Source: Clostridiales bacterium (GTDB taxonomy: Bacteria > Bacillota > Clostridia > Lachnospirales > Lachnospiraceae). From it: a DNA stretch of 51,924 bases. Positions 42,669 to 51,625 of the stretch are shown piece by piece. The notes under the pieces were generated by a model. The model had not been told where the DNA came from and did not search any database. It saw only the letters and a program-made list of their open reading frames with translations. Made by a program: the position numbers and the translations under genes. The stretch covers positions 1 through 51,924 of the forward strand of contig JAAYNV010000018.1 of the NCBI GenBank assembly GCA_012520645.1. The letters are read 5' to 3'. The stretch's first letter is position 1; each line of letters begins with the position of its first letter.

Positions 42669-43754
42669 ATGAAAAAGAAAATTTTAATGATGATGATGAC
42701 AGCTCTTACTGCGGGAGCACTCTTTGGATGCGGCGCAGAAACCGCGGCTCCGGAAGAGACAGCAGAACTGAAGGAGATAAAGACGGAAGAATACGTGGAA
42801 CTGGGCGAATATACAGGACTTCAGGTATCGGCTCCGGCACCGGAGGTAACCGAAGAGGAGGTGCAGAAGTATATTGATTATATGCTGCGCATGAAGGCAG
42901 AACCGGTAGAGGTGACAGACCGTCCGGTGGAGGATGGAGATACTGTAAACATTGATTACGAGGGCAAGTTAGATGGCGTGCCGTTTGACCGGGGTGCAGA
43001 CCAGGGATTTGATCTGACCATCGGTTCGCACAGCTTTATCGACGGCTTTGAAGAAGGACTGATCGGAGCGACAACAGGTGAGACGTTAGACCTGAATCTG
43101 ACCTTCCCGGATCCGTATACGAACAATCCGGATCTGGCCGGTAAGCCTGTAGTGTTTACGGTCAAGGTCAATGCCATTAAAGCCGTGCCGCAGTTAGATG
43201 ATGAACTGGCAAAAATGCTTGATGCAGAATGTGCTACGGCAGAGGAGTACAGGCAGAAAATTCTGGATCAGATGATTGCAGATAAAAAAGCGGAATATGA
43301 CAATACAATCGAAACAGCACTGATTGATCAGATCCGTGCAAATGCCACATTCAAAAAGGATCCGCCGGAGGAGATGGTACAGCAGTATCTGGATCGAATT
43401 CGAACGAATCTGGAAGCAGCTGCCGGTTATTACAATATGACATTTGATGATCTGCTGATGATACAATATGACATTCGGGCGGATCAGTTTGAAGAGGAAG
43501 CCAGACCGGGTGCAGTGGAGTCGGCACAGGAATCCATCATGCTTCAGGCTATTGCCAACAAGGAAGGCTTAAATCCGACGGAGGAAGAACTGCAGAAGGC
43601 TATGGAAGAGGAAGCACAGGCAAGAGGATTCGAATCGGCAGATGCTTTCAGGGAAGCCATTAGTGAAACAAATTACCGGGATTATAACATGGTAAGCAAA
43701 GTACTGGAGTTTGTAAAAGAAAACTCTGACATTGGGGAAACCGGAGCGGAATAA
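42669..43754 (+). CDS. Trigger-factor-like FKBP-type peptidyl-prolyl isomerase, exported lipoprotein
   Basis: A 361-aa lipoprotein (MKKKILMMMMTALTAGALFG-C lipobox) with a proline isomerase domain of the trigger-factor FKBP class (VEDGDTVNIDYEGKLDGVPF, FIDGFEEGLIGATTGETLDL) and a helical C-terminal substrate-binding domain (MVQQYLDRIRTNLEAAAGYY, QESIMLQAIANKEGLNPTEE). The ribosome-binding N-domain of trigger factor is absent. It should fold exported proteins on the outer face of the membrane; that is inference. ATG 42669 is used; an upstream ATG at 42658 opens only a four-codon frame overlapping it, near GGGAG. Confidence 0.88.
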   Translation: MKKKILMMMMTALTAGALFGCGAETAAPEETAELKEIKTEEYVELGEYTGLQVSAPAPEVTEEEVQKYIDYMLRMKAEPVEVTDRPVEDGDTVNIDYEGKLDGVPFDRGADQGFDLTIGSHSFIDGFEEGLIGATTGETLDLNLTFPDPYTNNPDLAGKPVVFTVKVNAIKAVPQLDDELAKMLDAECATAEEYRQKILDQMIADKKAEYDNTIETALIDQIRANATFKKDPPEEMVQQYLDRIRTNLEAAAGYYNMTFDDLLMIQYDIRADQFEEEARPGAVESAQESIMLQAIANKEGLNPTEEELQKAMEEEAQARGFESADAFREAISETNYRDYNMVSKVLEFVKENSDIGETGAE

Positions 43755-43823
43755 TACGGCTGCAGCCGTAAAAATAAATAAAGATAGAAAATGAAGAAAG
43801 AAAAGGGATAAGGGAAAAGAAAC

Positions 43824-45215
43824 ATGGAACTGACAGACATCAAACAATTATACCGTAACAAGGAGCAGTATATCGATCAGGAAATCACCGTTGGAGGCTG
43901 GGTAAGAAGCAACCGTGATTCCAAAACCTTCGGTTTTCTGGTGGTCAATGACGGAACCTTTTTTGAGCCGCTGCAGGTGGTTTACGGTGATACGCTCAAA
44001 AATTTTGCAGAGCTTTGCAAGCTGAATGTAGGCTCGGCAGTCATCGTAAAGGGGCGCCTTGTGGCAACGCCGAATGCCAAGCAGCCGTTTGAGATTCAGG
44101 CACAGGAGATTACGGTGGAGGGAGAATCCACAGCCGATTATCCATTACAAAAAAAGCGTCACAGCTTTGAGTATTTAAGAACCATCACACATCTGCGTCC
44201 GAGAACAAATACCTTTCAGGCAGTATTCAGAGTACGTTCTCTGATTGCCTATGCGATCCATCAGTTTTTCCAGGAGAGAGGATTTGTCTATGTGCACACA
44301 CCGCTTATTACCTCCAGTGACTGCGAGGGTGCGGGTGAGATGTTCCAGGTGACAACAATGGATTTAAATAATATTCCAAGGAAAGAGGATGGTGCCATTG
44401 ATTATGCACAGGACTTCTTTGGAAAGCCGACGAATCTGACCGTGAGCGGACAGCTGAACGTAGAGACCTATGCGTTTGCTTTTAAGAATGTATATACTTT
44501 CGGACCGACCTTCCGCGCAGAAAATTCCAATACGACCCGTCATGCGGCGGAGTTCTGGATGATCGAGCCGGAGATTGCTTTTGCGGATTTGCAGGATGAC
44601 ATGATTCTGGCAGAGAGCATGATTAAGTATATTATACGTTATGTGCTGGAGAATGCACCGGAGGAAATGAATTTCTTTAATCAGTTTGTGGACAAGGGAC
44701 TGATTGAAAGACTGAAGCATGTTATGGAATCCGACTTTGCGCATGTGACCTATACAGATGCAATTAAGATTCTGGAACAGCATAACGATGAGTTTGAGTA
44801 TAAGGTACACTGGGGCTGTGATCTGCAGACCGAGCATGAGCGTTTCTTAACGGAACAGGAATTTAAACGTCCGGTATTTGTTACGGATTATCCGAAGGAA
44901 ATCAAGGCGTTTTATATGAAGTTAAACGAGGATGGCAAGACCGTTGCAGCTATGGACTGCCTGGTACCGGGAATCGGAGAGATTATCGGAGGCAGCCAGA
45001 GAGAGGATGATCTGGACATTCTGACAAAGCGCATGGAGGAAATGGGTCTGAACAAAGAGGATTATCAGTTCTATCTGGATCTGCGCAAATACGGTTCTGC
45101 ACGTCATGCAGGCTTTGGACTTGGCTTCGAGCGCTGCGTTATGTATCTGACCGGCATGGGCAACATCCGCGATGTCATACCGTTCCCGAGAACCGTCAAT
45201 AATTGTGAACTTTAA
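43824..45215 (+). CDS. asnS: Asparagine--tRNA ligase
   Basis: Class II synthetase, 463 aa: an N-terminal OB-fold anticodon domain ([20 protein letters not shown]), motif 2 ([20 protein letters not shown]) and motif 3 ([22 protein letters not shown]) with IGGSQREDD between. The RAENSNT residues and the final [10 protein letters not shown] fix asparagine rather than aspartate. Start ATG 43824. No T-box is seen in the 69 bases after the preceding gene. A small hairpin follows. Confidence 0.96.
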   Translation: MELTDIKQLYRNKEQYIDQEITVGGWVRSNRDSKTFGFLVVNDGTFFEPLQVVYGDTLKNFAELCKLNVGSAVIVKGRLVATPNAKQPFEIQAQEITVEGESTADYPLQKKRHSFEYLRTITHLRPRTNTFQAVFRVRSLIAYAIHQFFQERGFVYVHTPLITSSDCEGAGEMFQVTTMDLNNIPRKEDGAIDYAQDFFGKPTNLTVSGQLNVETYAFAFKNVYTFGPTFRAENSNTTRHAAEFWMIEPEIAFADLQDDMILAESMIKYIIRYVLENAPEEMNFFNQFVDKGLIERLKHVMESDFAHVTYTDAIKILEQHNDEFEYKVHWGCDLQTEHERFLTEQEFKRPVFVTDYPKEIKAFYMKLNEDGKTVAAMDCLVPGIGEIIGGSQREDDLDILTKRMEEMGLNKEDYQFYLDLRKYGSARHAGFGLGFERCVMYLTGMGNIRDVIPFPRTVNNCEL

Positions 45216-45223
45216 ATCAAAAT

Positions 45224-45250
45224 AAGGAGTCCGCTTGCGGGCTCTTTGTT
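45224..45250 (+). terminator. Short terminator after asnS
   Basis: GAGTCCG pairs with CGGGCTC around CTTG, followed by TTTGTTTTC. Small but properly placed eight bases after the stop. Confidence 0.6.
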
Positions 45251-45281
45251 TTCGAAATCAGGACAAAGGCAGGAGAGAGCG

Positions 45282-46487
45282 ATGTACAAAAGAACGGCAG
45301 CAGCAATACTTGTGATCCTATTGTTTGTTTCCATGGCAGGACAGGTATATGCTTCTTCGATTTCGGATCTGAAAAAGCAGAAGCAGGAGGCGCAGAACCA
45401 GTTGGATGCCATAAGTGGATCGCTTTCGGATTTACAGGATGAAAAATCCGGTATTGATTCGGAAATCAGTGATCTGAATTCACAGATCGTGGAAATTCTT
45501 GCCAGTATTGATCTGATGAAGGAAGATATTGCAGTCAAGGAAGAGGAAATTGCTGAGGCGCAGGCGGAATATGAGGCGGCAGTTGCGAAGGAAAAAGAAC
45601 AGTATGAAGCAATGAAAAAGCGCATTCGTTTTATGTATGAAAAAGGCGATCAGACCTATGTGCAGCTCTTTTTTGAATCCAGAGATCTGAGCGATATGCT
45701 CAATAAGGCGGATTATATCGAAAGGCTTTATGAGTACGACAGAAGGATGCTGGAGGAGTATCAGAAGACGAAGCAGGACGTTGCGGATTTAAAGGAACAG
45801 TTAGAAGTGGAGCGGGACGAGCTGGAAGCCCAGAAGTTTGAGTTAGAGGAGGAGCAGGCGGCTTCGGAGGAAATGCTTGCCCAGATGAAAGCAGAGGCCA
45901 GCAATTATGAGGTGCAGATTGCACAGGCAAAACAGCAGGCGGCTGCTTACAAGGCGTTAATCAAGCAGCAGGATGCGGAGATCAAGCGACTGGAAGAGGA
46001 AGAACGGAAACGGGCAGAGGAGGAAGCCAGAAGAAAGGCGGAAGCTGCAGCAAAGAAAAACGGAAGCTCATCCAAGCAGACCTATACGGCAACGGAAGCT
46101 TCCAAATCCTTTGATATGAGTCAGATTGACAGCGCAGCCGGCAGTGCCAGGGGAAAAGAGGTAGCGAAGTTTGCCTGTCAGTTTATCGGAAATCCATATG
46201 TGCCGGGCGGAACGAGTCTGACCAATGGTGCGGACTGCTCCGGCTTTACCCAGTCGGTGTATAAGAATTTCGGGTATTCCATTCCGCGTAATTCCAGTGC
46301 ACAGCGGGCTTATGGAAGAGAGGTATCGTTAAATGATGCGGAGCCGGGAGATATCGTGTGCTATGCAGGGCATGTGGCGATCTACGTTGGAAACGGAAAG
46401 ATCGTACATGCCAGCACACAGCGCACCGGCATTAAGATCAGCTATGTGACATACCGTCCGGTGCTTTCGGTACGTAGGATCGTGTAA
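45282..46487 (+). CDS. Secreted NlpC/P60 peptidoglycan endopeptidase with coiled coil
   Basis: A 401-aa exported cell-wall hydrolase: signal peptide (AAAILVILLFVSMAGQVYAS), a long coiled coil (about residues 28-250, rich in Glu/Gln/Lys heptads) and a C-terminal NlpC/P60 domain with the catalytic Cys in GADCSGFTQSVYKNF (about 318), His in GHVAIYVGNG (about 363) and a third polar residue in KIVHAS. The layout resembles CwlO/PcsB-type hydrolases whose coiled coil docks to FtsEX. ATG 45282 with AGGAGAG. Its last 50 bases overlap the convergent asnB gene. Confidence 0.92.
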   Translation: MYKRTAAAILVILLFVSMAGQVYASSISDLKKQKQEAQNQLDAISGSLSDLQDEKSGIDSEISDLNSQIVEILASIDLMKEDIAVKEEEIAEAQAEYEAAVAKEKEQYEAMKKRIRFMYEKGDQTYVQLFFESRDLSDMLNKADYIERLYEYDRRMLEEYQKTKQDVADLKEQLEVERDELEAQKFELEEEQAASEEMLAQMKAEASNYEVQIAQAKQQAAAYKALIKQQDAEIKRLEEEERKRAEEEARRKAEAAAKKNGSSSKQTYTATEASKSFDMSQIDSAAGSARGKEVAKFACQFIGNPYVPGGTSLTNGADCSGFTQSVYKNFGYSIPRNSSAQRAYGREVSLNDAEPGDIVCYAGHVAIYVGNGKIVHASTQRTGIKISYVTYRPVLSVRRIV

Positions 46488-48339
46488 AATATTTTTCCAG
46501 CCAGTAATTGATCTGCAGCAGATAGGCGATGAGCTGCGGTCCTGCCATGAGCTGACCGTAGAACGGTCTTCCGTAATCCGACGGAGAGTTTAAAAATGCC
46601 TCGGTCTTTGCTGCATCAATATAGGTATTTAACGGAGCGGACGGGGAAGCGAGTATCTCCCGCAGACGTTCCTTTAACAATGCTTCATAGCGGGGATGAT
46701 AGGTTTTGGGATAAGGGCTTTTACGTCTGGTTTGGATGTCCTCCGGCAGCAGTCCTTTTGCAGCTTCCCGAAGCAGTCCCTTGACCTGATTTCCATAGCA
46801 TTTTATATCCCATGGCACATTCCAGAGATATTCGGCGATACGGTGGTCAGCAAAGGGAACGCGTGCTTCCAGACCGGAATACATGCTGGTACGGTCCATA
46901 CGATTTAGGAGCGTCATCATAAAGAAACGCAGGTTCAGATAAGAAATTTCACGGCGGCGGGCTTCGACAGGATTCTCGCCGGGGAGCTTCGGCACTTCGG
47001 CAAGGGTCGCTTCGTAGGCCGCTTTTGCATATCCGGTAAGCTGCAGATCTTTTGCAACATCGTCCTTTAACAGCATGGAGCGGATTCCCATATCCATGGA
47101 CCATGGAAACAGATCGGCTTCAAAGCATTCCTGTTTGTGAAACCACGGATAGCCGCCGAAAATTTCATCCGCACATTCTCCGGTCAGTGTGACCTTATTA
47201 TAATCCGACACCAGAGAGCAGAAATAGAGCAGGGAGGAATCCACATCTGCCATGCAGGGCAGGTCTGCGGCATCCACCGAGCGACAGAGCCAGTCGGCTA
47301 ACAGGGTATAGTCGCATTCCAAATAAATGTGCTCTGTTTCACAGCCTTGCTCTTTCAAATAACGAAGCATCGCATCCACATGAGGGCGGTCCTGGGAGGG
47401 CTGAAAGGAGTTTGCATGGAAATACTGTTCGTTTCCTTTAAAATCAAAGGAAAACGTACGAAGTTTCCTGCCCTCGGCGGCAAGTCTGCGTGCACAGATG
47501 GAGGTAACGAGACTGCTGTCGATGCCGCCGGATAAAAAGGTGGAGATCGGAATATCGGAAAGCATCTGCGCAGAGACGGCATCCTGTAAAAGCCATGCGG
47601 TCTTTTCGATGGTTTCCTGAACAGAATCGGTGTGCGGTCTGCTTTCCAAAGCCCAGTAGCATTCCTCTCTGATACCGTCTTTGCTGCACCGAAGCAGATG
47701 ACCGGGCAGTACTTCAAAGACGCCGGCAAAAATACCGCATCCGGGTGTCCTTGCCGGACCAAGCCCAAACAGCTCCTGCAGTCCTTTTTTATCCAGTGCA
47801 GGGGTTACATCCGGGTGGGTAAACAAAGCCTTTGGTTCCGAGCCAAAGACCAGAGTGCCATTTTCGGTAAGGGTATAAAAGAGCGGTTTGACACCGAGCC
47901 TGTCACGGCACAAAAGCAGGGTATTTTGTGCGCCGTCCCAGAGTGCAAAGGAAAAGATGCCATTGCATTTTAGGATAAAATCAGAGCCTTCTTTGAGATA
48001 ACCGACTAACAGAACTTCGGTATCACTGGTCGTGGAAAAAACTTCTCCATTTGCCTTTAGTCCGGCTCTTAATGTTTTCATATTATAGATTTCTCCGTTG
48101 TAGCAGAGCACATAATCGTGCCCTGCTACGGTTCGTTTCATGGGCTGACTGCCCAGTGCCGGATCCAGAATGGAGAGACGCACATGGGCAAGCCCGGTAT
48201 GCGTTGTCAGATAGATGCCTTCGCCGTCCGGTCCCCGGTGCTTTTGACGGTAGTTCATTGTATTCAGTATTTTTCGATAGTAAGACGCATCGCACAGAAA
48301 ATCTCTGTCTGGATGGTAAAAACCAGCTATTCCGCACAT
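46438..48339 (-). CDS. asnB: Asparagine synthase (glutamine-hydrolysing)
   Basis: The enzyme amidates aspartate using glutamine and ATP. 633 aa: N-terminal Cys2 nucleophile (MCGIAGFYHP), glutaminase marks RGPDGEGIYL and LCYNGEIYN, and the synthetase PP-loop FLSGGIDSSLVTSI. Its start overlaps the dpaB stop by 13 bases, so it belongs to the dpaA-dpaB operon; its 3' end overlaps the NlpC/P60 gene by 50 bases. In B. subtilis one of the asparagine synthetases (AsnO) is needed for sporulation, so a sporulation role is plausible here, but not shown. Confidence 0.93.
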   Translation of the reverse strand: MCGIAGFYHPDRDFLCDASYYRKILNTMNYRQKHRGPDGEGIYLTTHTGLAHVRLSILDPALGSQPMKRTVAGHDYVLCYNGEIYNMKTLRAGLKANGEVFSTTSDTEVLLVGYLKEGSDFILKCNGIFSFALWDGAQNTLLLCRDRLGVKPLFYTLTENGTLVFGSEPKALFTHPDVTPALDKKGLQELFGLGPARTPGCGIFAGVFEVLPGHLLRCSKDGIREECYWALESRPHTDSVQETIEKTAWLLQDAVSAQMLSDIPISTFLSGGIDSSLVTSICARRLAAEGRKLRTFSFDFKGNEQYFHANSFQPSQDRPHVDAMLRYLKEQGCETEHIYLECDYTLLADWLCRSVDAADLPCMADVDSSLLYFCSLVSDYNKVTLTGECADEIFGGYPWFHKQECFEADLFPWSMDMGIRSMLLKDDVAKDLQLTGYAKAAYEATLAEVPKLPGENPVEARRREISYLNLRFFMMTLLNRMDRTSMYSGLEARVPFADHRIAEYLWNVPWDIKCYGNQVKGLLREAAKGLLPEDIQTRRKSPYPKTYHPRYEALLKERLREILASPSAPLNTYIDAAKTEAFLNSPSDYGRPFYGQLMAGPQLIAYLLQINYWLEKYFTRSYVPKAPDGMSHS

Positions 48340-48959
48340 GGGCAGCCCTCACTTTCTATTTTTCTTTCCTTTGTTTTCGGGCTAAGGATAACAGGCTGGT
48401 ATTGTCTGCCCTCCAAAGCTGCTTCCAGTGCAGGAATGAGCAGGGAGGTATGGGCGGTCATGGAATTGGGCTTTTTCACCGGATCATCCTGACCGAAAGG
48501 CAGAAAATAAATATGTCTTGTATTCAAAAGCAGACCGATATTTTTCATATTCATGCCAAGTGCATCGTTGGTGGAAAGGGAAAGCACTAACGGTTTTTCG
48601 TTGCGCAGATGTGCTTTTGCCGCCATGAGCACCGGGGTATCGGTAATACCGCAGGCAAGCTTGGCGGCGGTGTTTCCGGTACATGGAAAAATGACAAGAA
48701 TGTCAAGTAGGGACTGCGGTCCGATCGGTTCGGCATCCTCGATGGTAAGAATGGGCGGTGTATCGGTGAGAGTCCGTATCTGTTCCAGAAAATCCGCTGG
48801 TTTGCCGAAGCGGCTTTTGATCGAGGCGGCATGCTCTGAGAGAATGAAGATCAGATTTGCGCCCTGGTCTTTCAGCTTTTGAAGTTCCGGCCAGATTTTT
48901 GCATAGGTGCAGAAGGATCCGGTCAGTGCGACCCCGATGGTTTTTCCTGTTACATACAT
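48327..48959 (-). CDS. dpaB: Dipicolinate synthase subunit B
   Basis: With DpaA it makes dipicolinic acid in the mother cell for export into the spore core. The 210-aa flavoprotein-like subunit has VALTGSFCTYAKIWPELQKL at the N-terminus, VIFPCTGNTAAKLACGITD, and LVLSLSTNDALG, typical of SpoVFB. ATG 48959 with GAAGGAAG upstream; the longer frame to 49046 overlaps dpaA and is rejected. Overlaps dpaA by ten bases and asnB by 13. Confidence 0.94.
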   Translation of the reverse strand: MYVTGKTIGVALTGSFCTYAKIWPELQKLKDQGANLIFILSEHAASIKSRFGKPADFLEQIRTLTDTPPILTIEDAEPIGPQSLLDILVIFPCTGNTAAKLACGITDTPVLMAAKAHLRNEKPLVLSLSTNDALGMNMKNIGLLLNTRHIYFLPFGQDDPVKKPNSMTAHTSLLIPALEAALEGRQYQPVILSPKTKERKIESEGCPCAE

Positions 48960-49870
48960 GCTGCTTCCTTCTTTCTGATAAGATTTTGGATGGGATTTGG
49001 AGCGGAAGTGTGAATGGAATTTACGGCAGACTGGCTGCAAACCCATTCGGATATTGCCTGTGCATAATATTTACCTGCGGCTTTTGGAGCGGTTTTGGTA
49101 GGAAGTGCAGGAAGTGTGGTAACAGAAAGTCCAAGCCCGCATGCCGCATCCCGGTCGATTCCTCCGGGAGCCGAAGCAATATCCAGAAAAACGGTATCTG
49201 CATGCAACGCTTTTTTTAACACAGCACGGTCAAAAATCAGGCTGGGTACGGTATTGATGCAGTAGTCAAACGTAGTCCTATTGGAAAGAAGCTCCTGCGG
49301 TTCCAGTACAGCATAACCGTGATTTTGCGCTGCCTGGCGTGCACCGGCGCGGTTATCGCAGATAGTAAGTCTTGGAGAAAGTCCCCGCAGACATTCAGCA
49401 ATAGCACGACCGCATCTGCCGTATCCGGTCAGAAGAATACGGCTGTGATTCACACAGCCATCTGAGGAAGAAAGCAGGGCGGATAGGACACCCTCGGCGG
49501 TAAGTTTTGCATTTTGGAGCGTGAAGCGTTCCTCTTTCATCACATCAAAGTACGTAAGATTTTGCCTGCGAAACAGGGAAACGGTATTGTCCGGTATGGC
49601 GCCGCTGCATAAAAGCAGAGACGGTTTTGCATATGCGGTAATGATTTCTTCGGGTTTTGAACCATCCTGAAGAATGTGGGGAAAGGGAACAGGCAGCACT
49701 AACACAGCGGAGTTTTGTACAAGCTCAGGAAAAGTCTCAGTGCAGTTACCAATGTGTGGAGAGATCAAAAAGGTTCCGATGCGCAAGCCCTGTTCCATAA
49801 GTGTTAAAGCAGTATAGTATTGTCTGGCATCCCCTCCCAGGATGCCAAAATCAAAGCGTGGCTTTTTCAT
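48950..49870 (-). CDS. dpaA: Dipicolinate synthase subunit A
   Basis: The NAD(P)-binding subunit of dipicolinate synthase, 306 aa. N-terminal GILGGDARQYYTALTLMEQG, the Rossmann loop LLTGYGRCGRAIAECLRG at about residue 155, and C-terminal DIASAPGGIDRDAACGLGLS, SLPALPTKTAPKAAG-like TLPALPTKTAPKAAGKYYAQ. Start ATG 49870 follows GGGAGGATAAATTCC. A sigma-K promoter lies 32 bases upstream, as for spoVF in Bacillus. First gene of a three-gene operon. Confidence 0.95.
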   Translation of the reverse strand: MKKPRFDFGILGGDARQYYTALTLMEQGLRIGTFLISPHIGNCTETFPELVQNSAVLVLPVPFPHILQDGSKPEEIITAYAKPSLLLCSGAIPDNTVSLFRRQNLTYFDVMKEERFTLQNAKLTAEGVLSALLSSSDGCVNHSRILLTGYGRCGRAIAECLRGLSPRLTICDNRAGARQAAQNHGYAVLEPQELLSNRTTFDYCINTVPSLIFDRAVLKKALHADTVFLDIASAPGGIDRDAACGLGLSVTTLPALPTKTAPKAAGKYYAQAISEWVCSQSAVNSIHTSAPNPIQNLIRKKEAACM

Positions 49871-49901
49871 AATAGGAATTTATCCTCCCTAAGTCTTATC
49901 T

Positions 49902-49928
49902 TAATATATGTGTCGGAAAGGAGAGTGT
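49902..49928 (-). promoter_or_regulatory. Sigma-K promoter of dpaA-dpaB-asnB
   Basis: On the minus strand AC (49927-49928), 16 bases, CATATATTA (49902-49910). This fits the sigma-K consensus mACm-N16/17-CATAnnnTA at every key position. spoVF is a sigma-K operon in Bacillus, so position and identity agree. Confidence 0.75.
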
Positions 49929-50025
49929 GAAACGAAGCGGGCGTGAAAAGGCGGCTTCGAAGAAGTCAGTGACAGCATACGAAGCCGGACTTTTATACTT
50001 TGTTTAGAAGCATTTTACAATTTTA

Positions 50026-50052
50026 TTAGCACTCACCTGTTGACAGTGCTAA
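50026..50052. promoter_or_regulatory. CIRCE operator (HrcA site)
   Basis: TTAGCACTC, nine bases, CAGTGCTAA. The CIRCE consensus TTAGCACTC-N9-GAGTGCTAA is met with a single mismatch. It overlaps the -35 of the hsp20 promoter, so HrcA would block RNA polymerase. Confidence 0.9.
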
Positions 50053-50068
50053 TAATAAATGTTATAAC
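50040..50068 (+). promoter_or_regulatory. Sigma-A promoter of hsp20
   Basis: TTGACA (50040-50045), 17 bases, TATAAC (50063-50068). The leader to the start codon is about 100 bases. Confidence 0.85.
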
Positions 50069-50177
50069 AGTTATAGAACAAAGGAATAGGATAGAACAAA
50101 GGAAAGTGAGTTCATCCGAATCCCAAACAGGTGTAACACGCATGAAGATGCGCAGTAATAGAATGGAGGAATGACTT

Positions 50178-50627
50178 ATGTTAAGACCTGGTATTTTTGG
50201 AGAAAATTTATTTGATGATTTGATGAGTTTTCCGTTTGAGGACAACTTCTTTGGAAGCAGAAATCTGTTGTACGGCAAACATGAGAAGAACCTGATGAAA
50301 ACCGATATCCGTGAAACGGACAGTGCCTATGAACTGGACGTCGATCTGCCGGGCTTTAAGAAGAATGAAATTTCTGCAAAGCTGGAAAACGGCTATCTGA
50401 CGATAGAGGCATCCAAGGGTCTGGAAAAGGAAGAGAAAGGAGAGGACGGAAAGTATATCCGTAAGGAGCGTTACACCGGACAGTGTGCAAGAAGCTTTTA
50501 TGTAGGTGAAGATGTGACACAGGAAGATATCAGTGCACGCTTTGAAGATGGCATCCTGAAACTGAATGTGCCGAAAAAGGATAAGCAGGAAATCGAGCAG
50601 AAATCCTATATTGCCATTGAAGGCTGA
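50178..50627 (+). CDS. Small heat shock protein, Hsp20/alpha-crystallin family
   Basis: A 149-aa ATP-independent chaperone that holds unfolding proteins. N-terminal arm MLRPGIFGENLFDDLM, alpha-crystallin domain from about residue 42 (TDIRETDSAYELDVDLPGFKK) to 140 with the FEDGILKLNVPKK signature. ATG 50178 has GGAGG 10 bases upstream. Regulated by HrcA through the CIRCE element in front, which is less usual for Hsp20 than for groESL or dnaK. Confidence 0.95.
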   Translation: MLRPGIFGENLFDDLMSFPFEDNFFGSRNLLYGKHEKNLMKTDIRETDSAYELDVDLPGFKKNEISAKLENGYLTIEASKGLEKEEKGEDGKYIRKERYTGQCARSFYVGEDVTQEDISARFEDGILKLNVPKKDKQEIEQKSYIAIEG

Positions 50628-50653
50628 GAAGGAAATGAAGCATAAAACGCATG

Positions 50654-50685
50654 AGAGGCGGAAGCAGAGGCTTCCGTCTTTTTTG
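50654..50685 (+). terminator. Terminator after hsp20
   Basis: GGCGGAAG pairs with CTTCCGTC (one G-U pair), followed by TTTTTT. Confidence 0.85.
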
Positions 50686-50791
50686 GTTTGCACACTCTTT
50701 TTATGATGGGAAGTATGAAAAAAGTAGCGTCTTTGAAAAGAATCATGTAAAATGAAAAGAGAGGAAAGTTAGGAAAGGAAGCAGTCAATCT

Positions 50792-51568
50792 ATGAAAATC
50801 GATCAGAAAAGGGCGGAATCCGTTTTTTATGAATATACTTCCCATTACAATGCGGCGGATGAGAAGGTGCGGCTGAAAATAGAGCATACGCTCCGGGTCA
50901 GCAGACTTTGCGGGCAGATCGCGCAGGACATTGGACTGGAGGGAGAAGAGGCGGATCTGGCATGGCTGCTTGGGCTTTTGCATGATGTCGGACGATTTGA
51001 ACAGTTACGCAATTATGGTACTTTTAATGATATGGAAAGTGTGAATCATGCAGCATACGGAGCAGACATCCTCTTTCAGGAAGGGAAAATAAGAGATTAT
51101 GTTTCGGAGGAAACGGAAGATACCCTGCTGGAGAAGGCAATCCGCTTTCACAATGCGTACCGTCTGCCGGAGGGACTCACGGAGCGGGAAAAGACTTTTT
51201 GCCGCATCATCCGGGATGCGGATAAAATTGATATACTGAGGGCCAATATTGAATTTCCACTGGAAGAAATTTATAACGTAACCACAAAAGAGCTTCGTCA
51301 GGCTGTTGTATCACAGGAGGTACTTGACAATTTCATGCAGGAGAGGACTTCCCTTCGAAACGGAAAGCGTACCGTGGCAGACAGCGTGGTGAATCAGATT
51401 GCATTTGCTTTTGAACTGGAATATCCGGTCAGTCTGAGGCTTATGGTACAGCAGGGATATCTGGATAAAATGCTGCAGTTTGAGTCCGACAATCCGGTGA
51501 CACAGAAACAGTTTGAAACCATACGGGAATGTATGGAACGCTTTTTGAAACGAAAAGGCGTGAAGTAA
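50792..51568 (+). CDS. HD-domain phosphohydrolase-like protein
   Basis: A 258-aa cytoplasmic protein with an HD metal site: His in KIEHTLRVSRL (about residue 32), the HD pair in LLHDVGRFEQL (about 66-67), His in RFHNAYRLPEG and Asp in IIRDADKIDILR. The likely activity is hydrolysis of a phosphorylated metabolite or nucleotide; substrate unknown. ATG 50792; upstream AGGAAAGGAAG is a good ribosome site. A deaminase gene follows 57 bases later. Confidence 0.85.
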   Translation: MKIDQKRAESVFYEYTSHYNAADEKVRLKIEHTLRVSRLCGQIAQDIGLEGEEADLAWLLGLLHDVGRFEQLRNYGTFNDMESVNHAAYGADILFQEGKIRDYVSEETEDTLLEKAIRFHNAYRLPEGLTEREKTFCRIIRDADKIDILRANIEFPLEEIYNVTTKELRQAVVSQEVLDNFMQERTSLRNGKRTVADSVVNQIAFAFELEYPVSLRLMVQQGYLDKMLQFESDNPVTQKQFETIRECMERFLKRKGVK

Positions 51569-51625
51569 AGGTATAAATAAGTGGGTATAAGCAAAAAGGT
51601 ATGAATGGAAAAAGGGGGAATTTGC

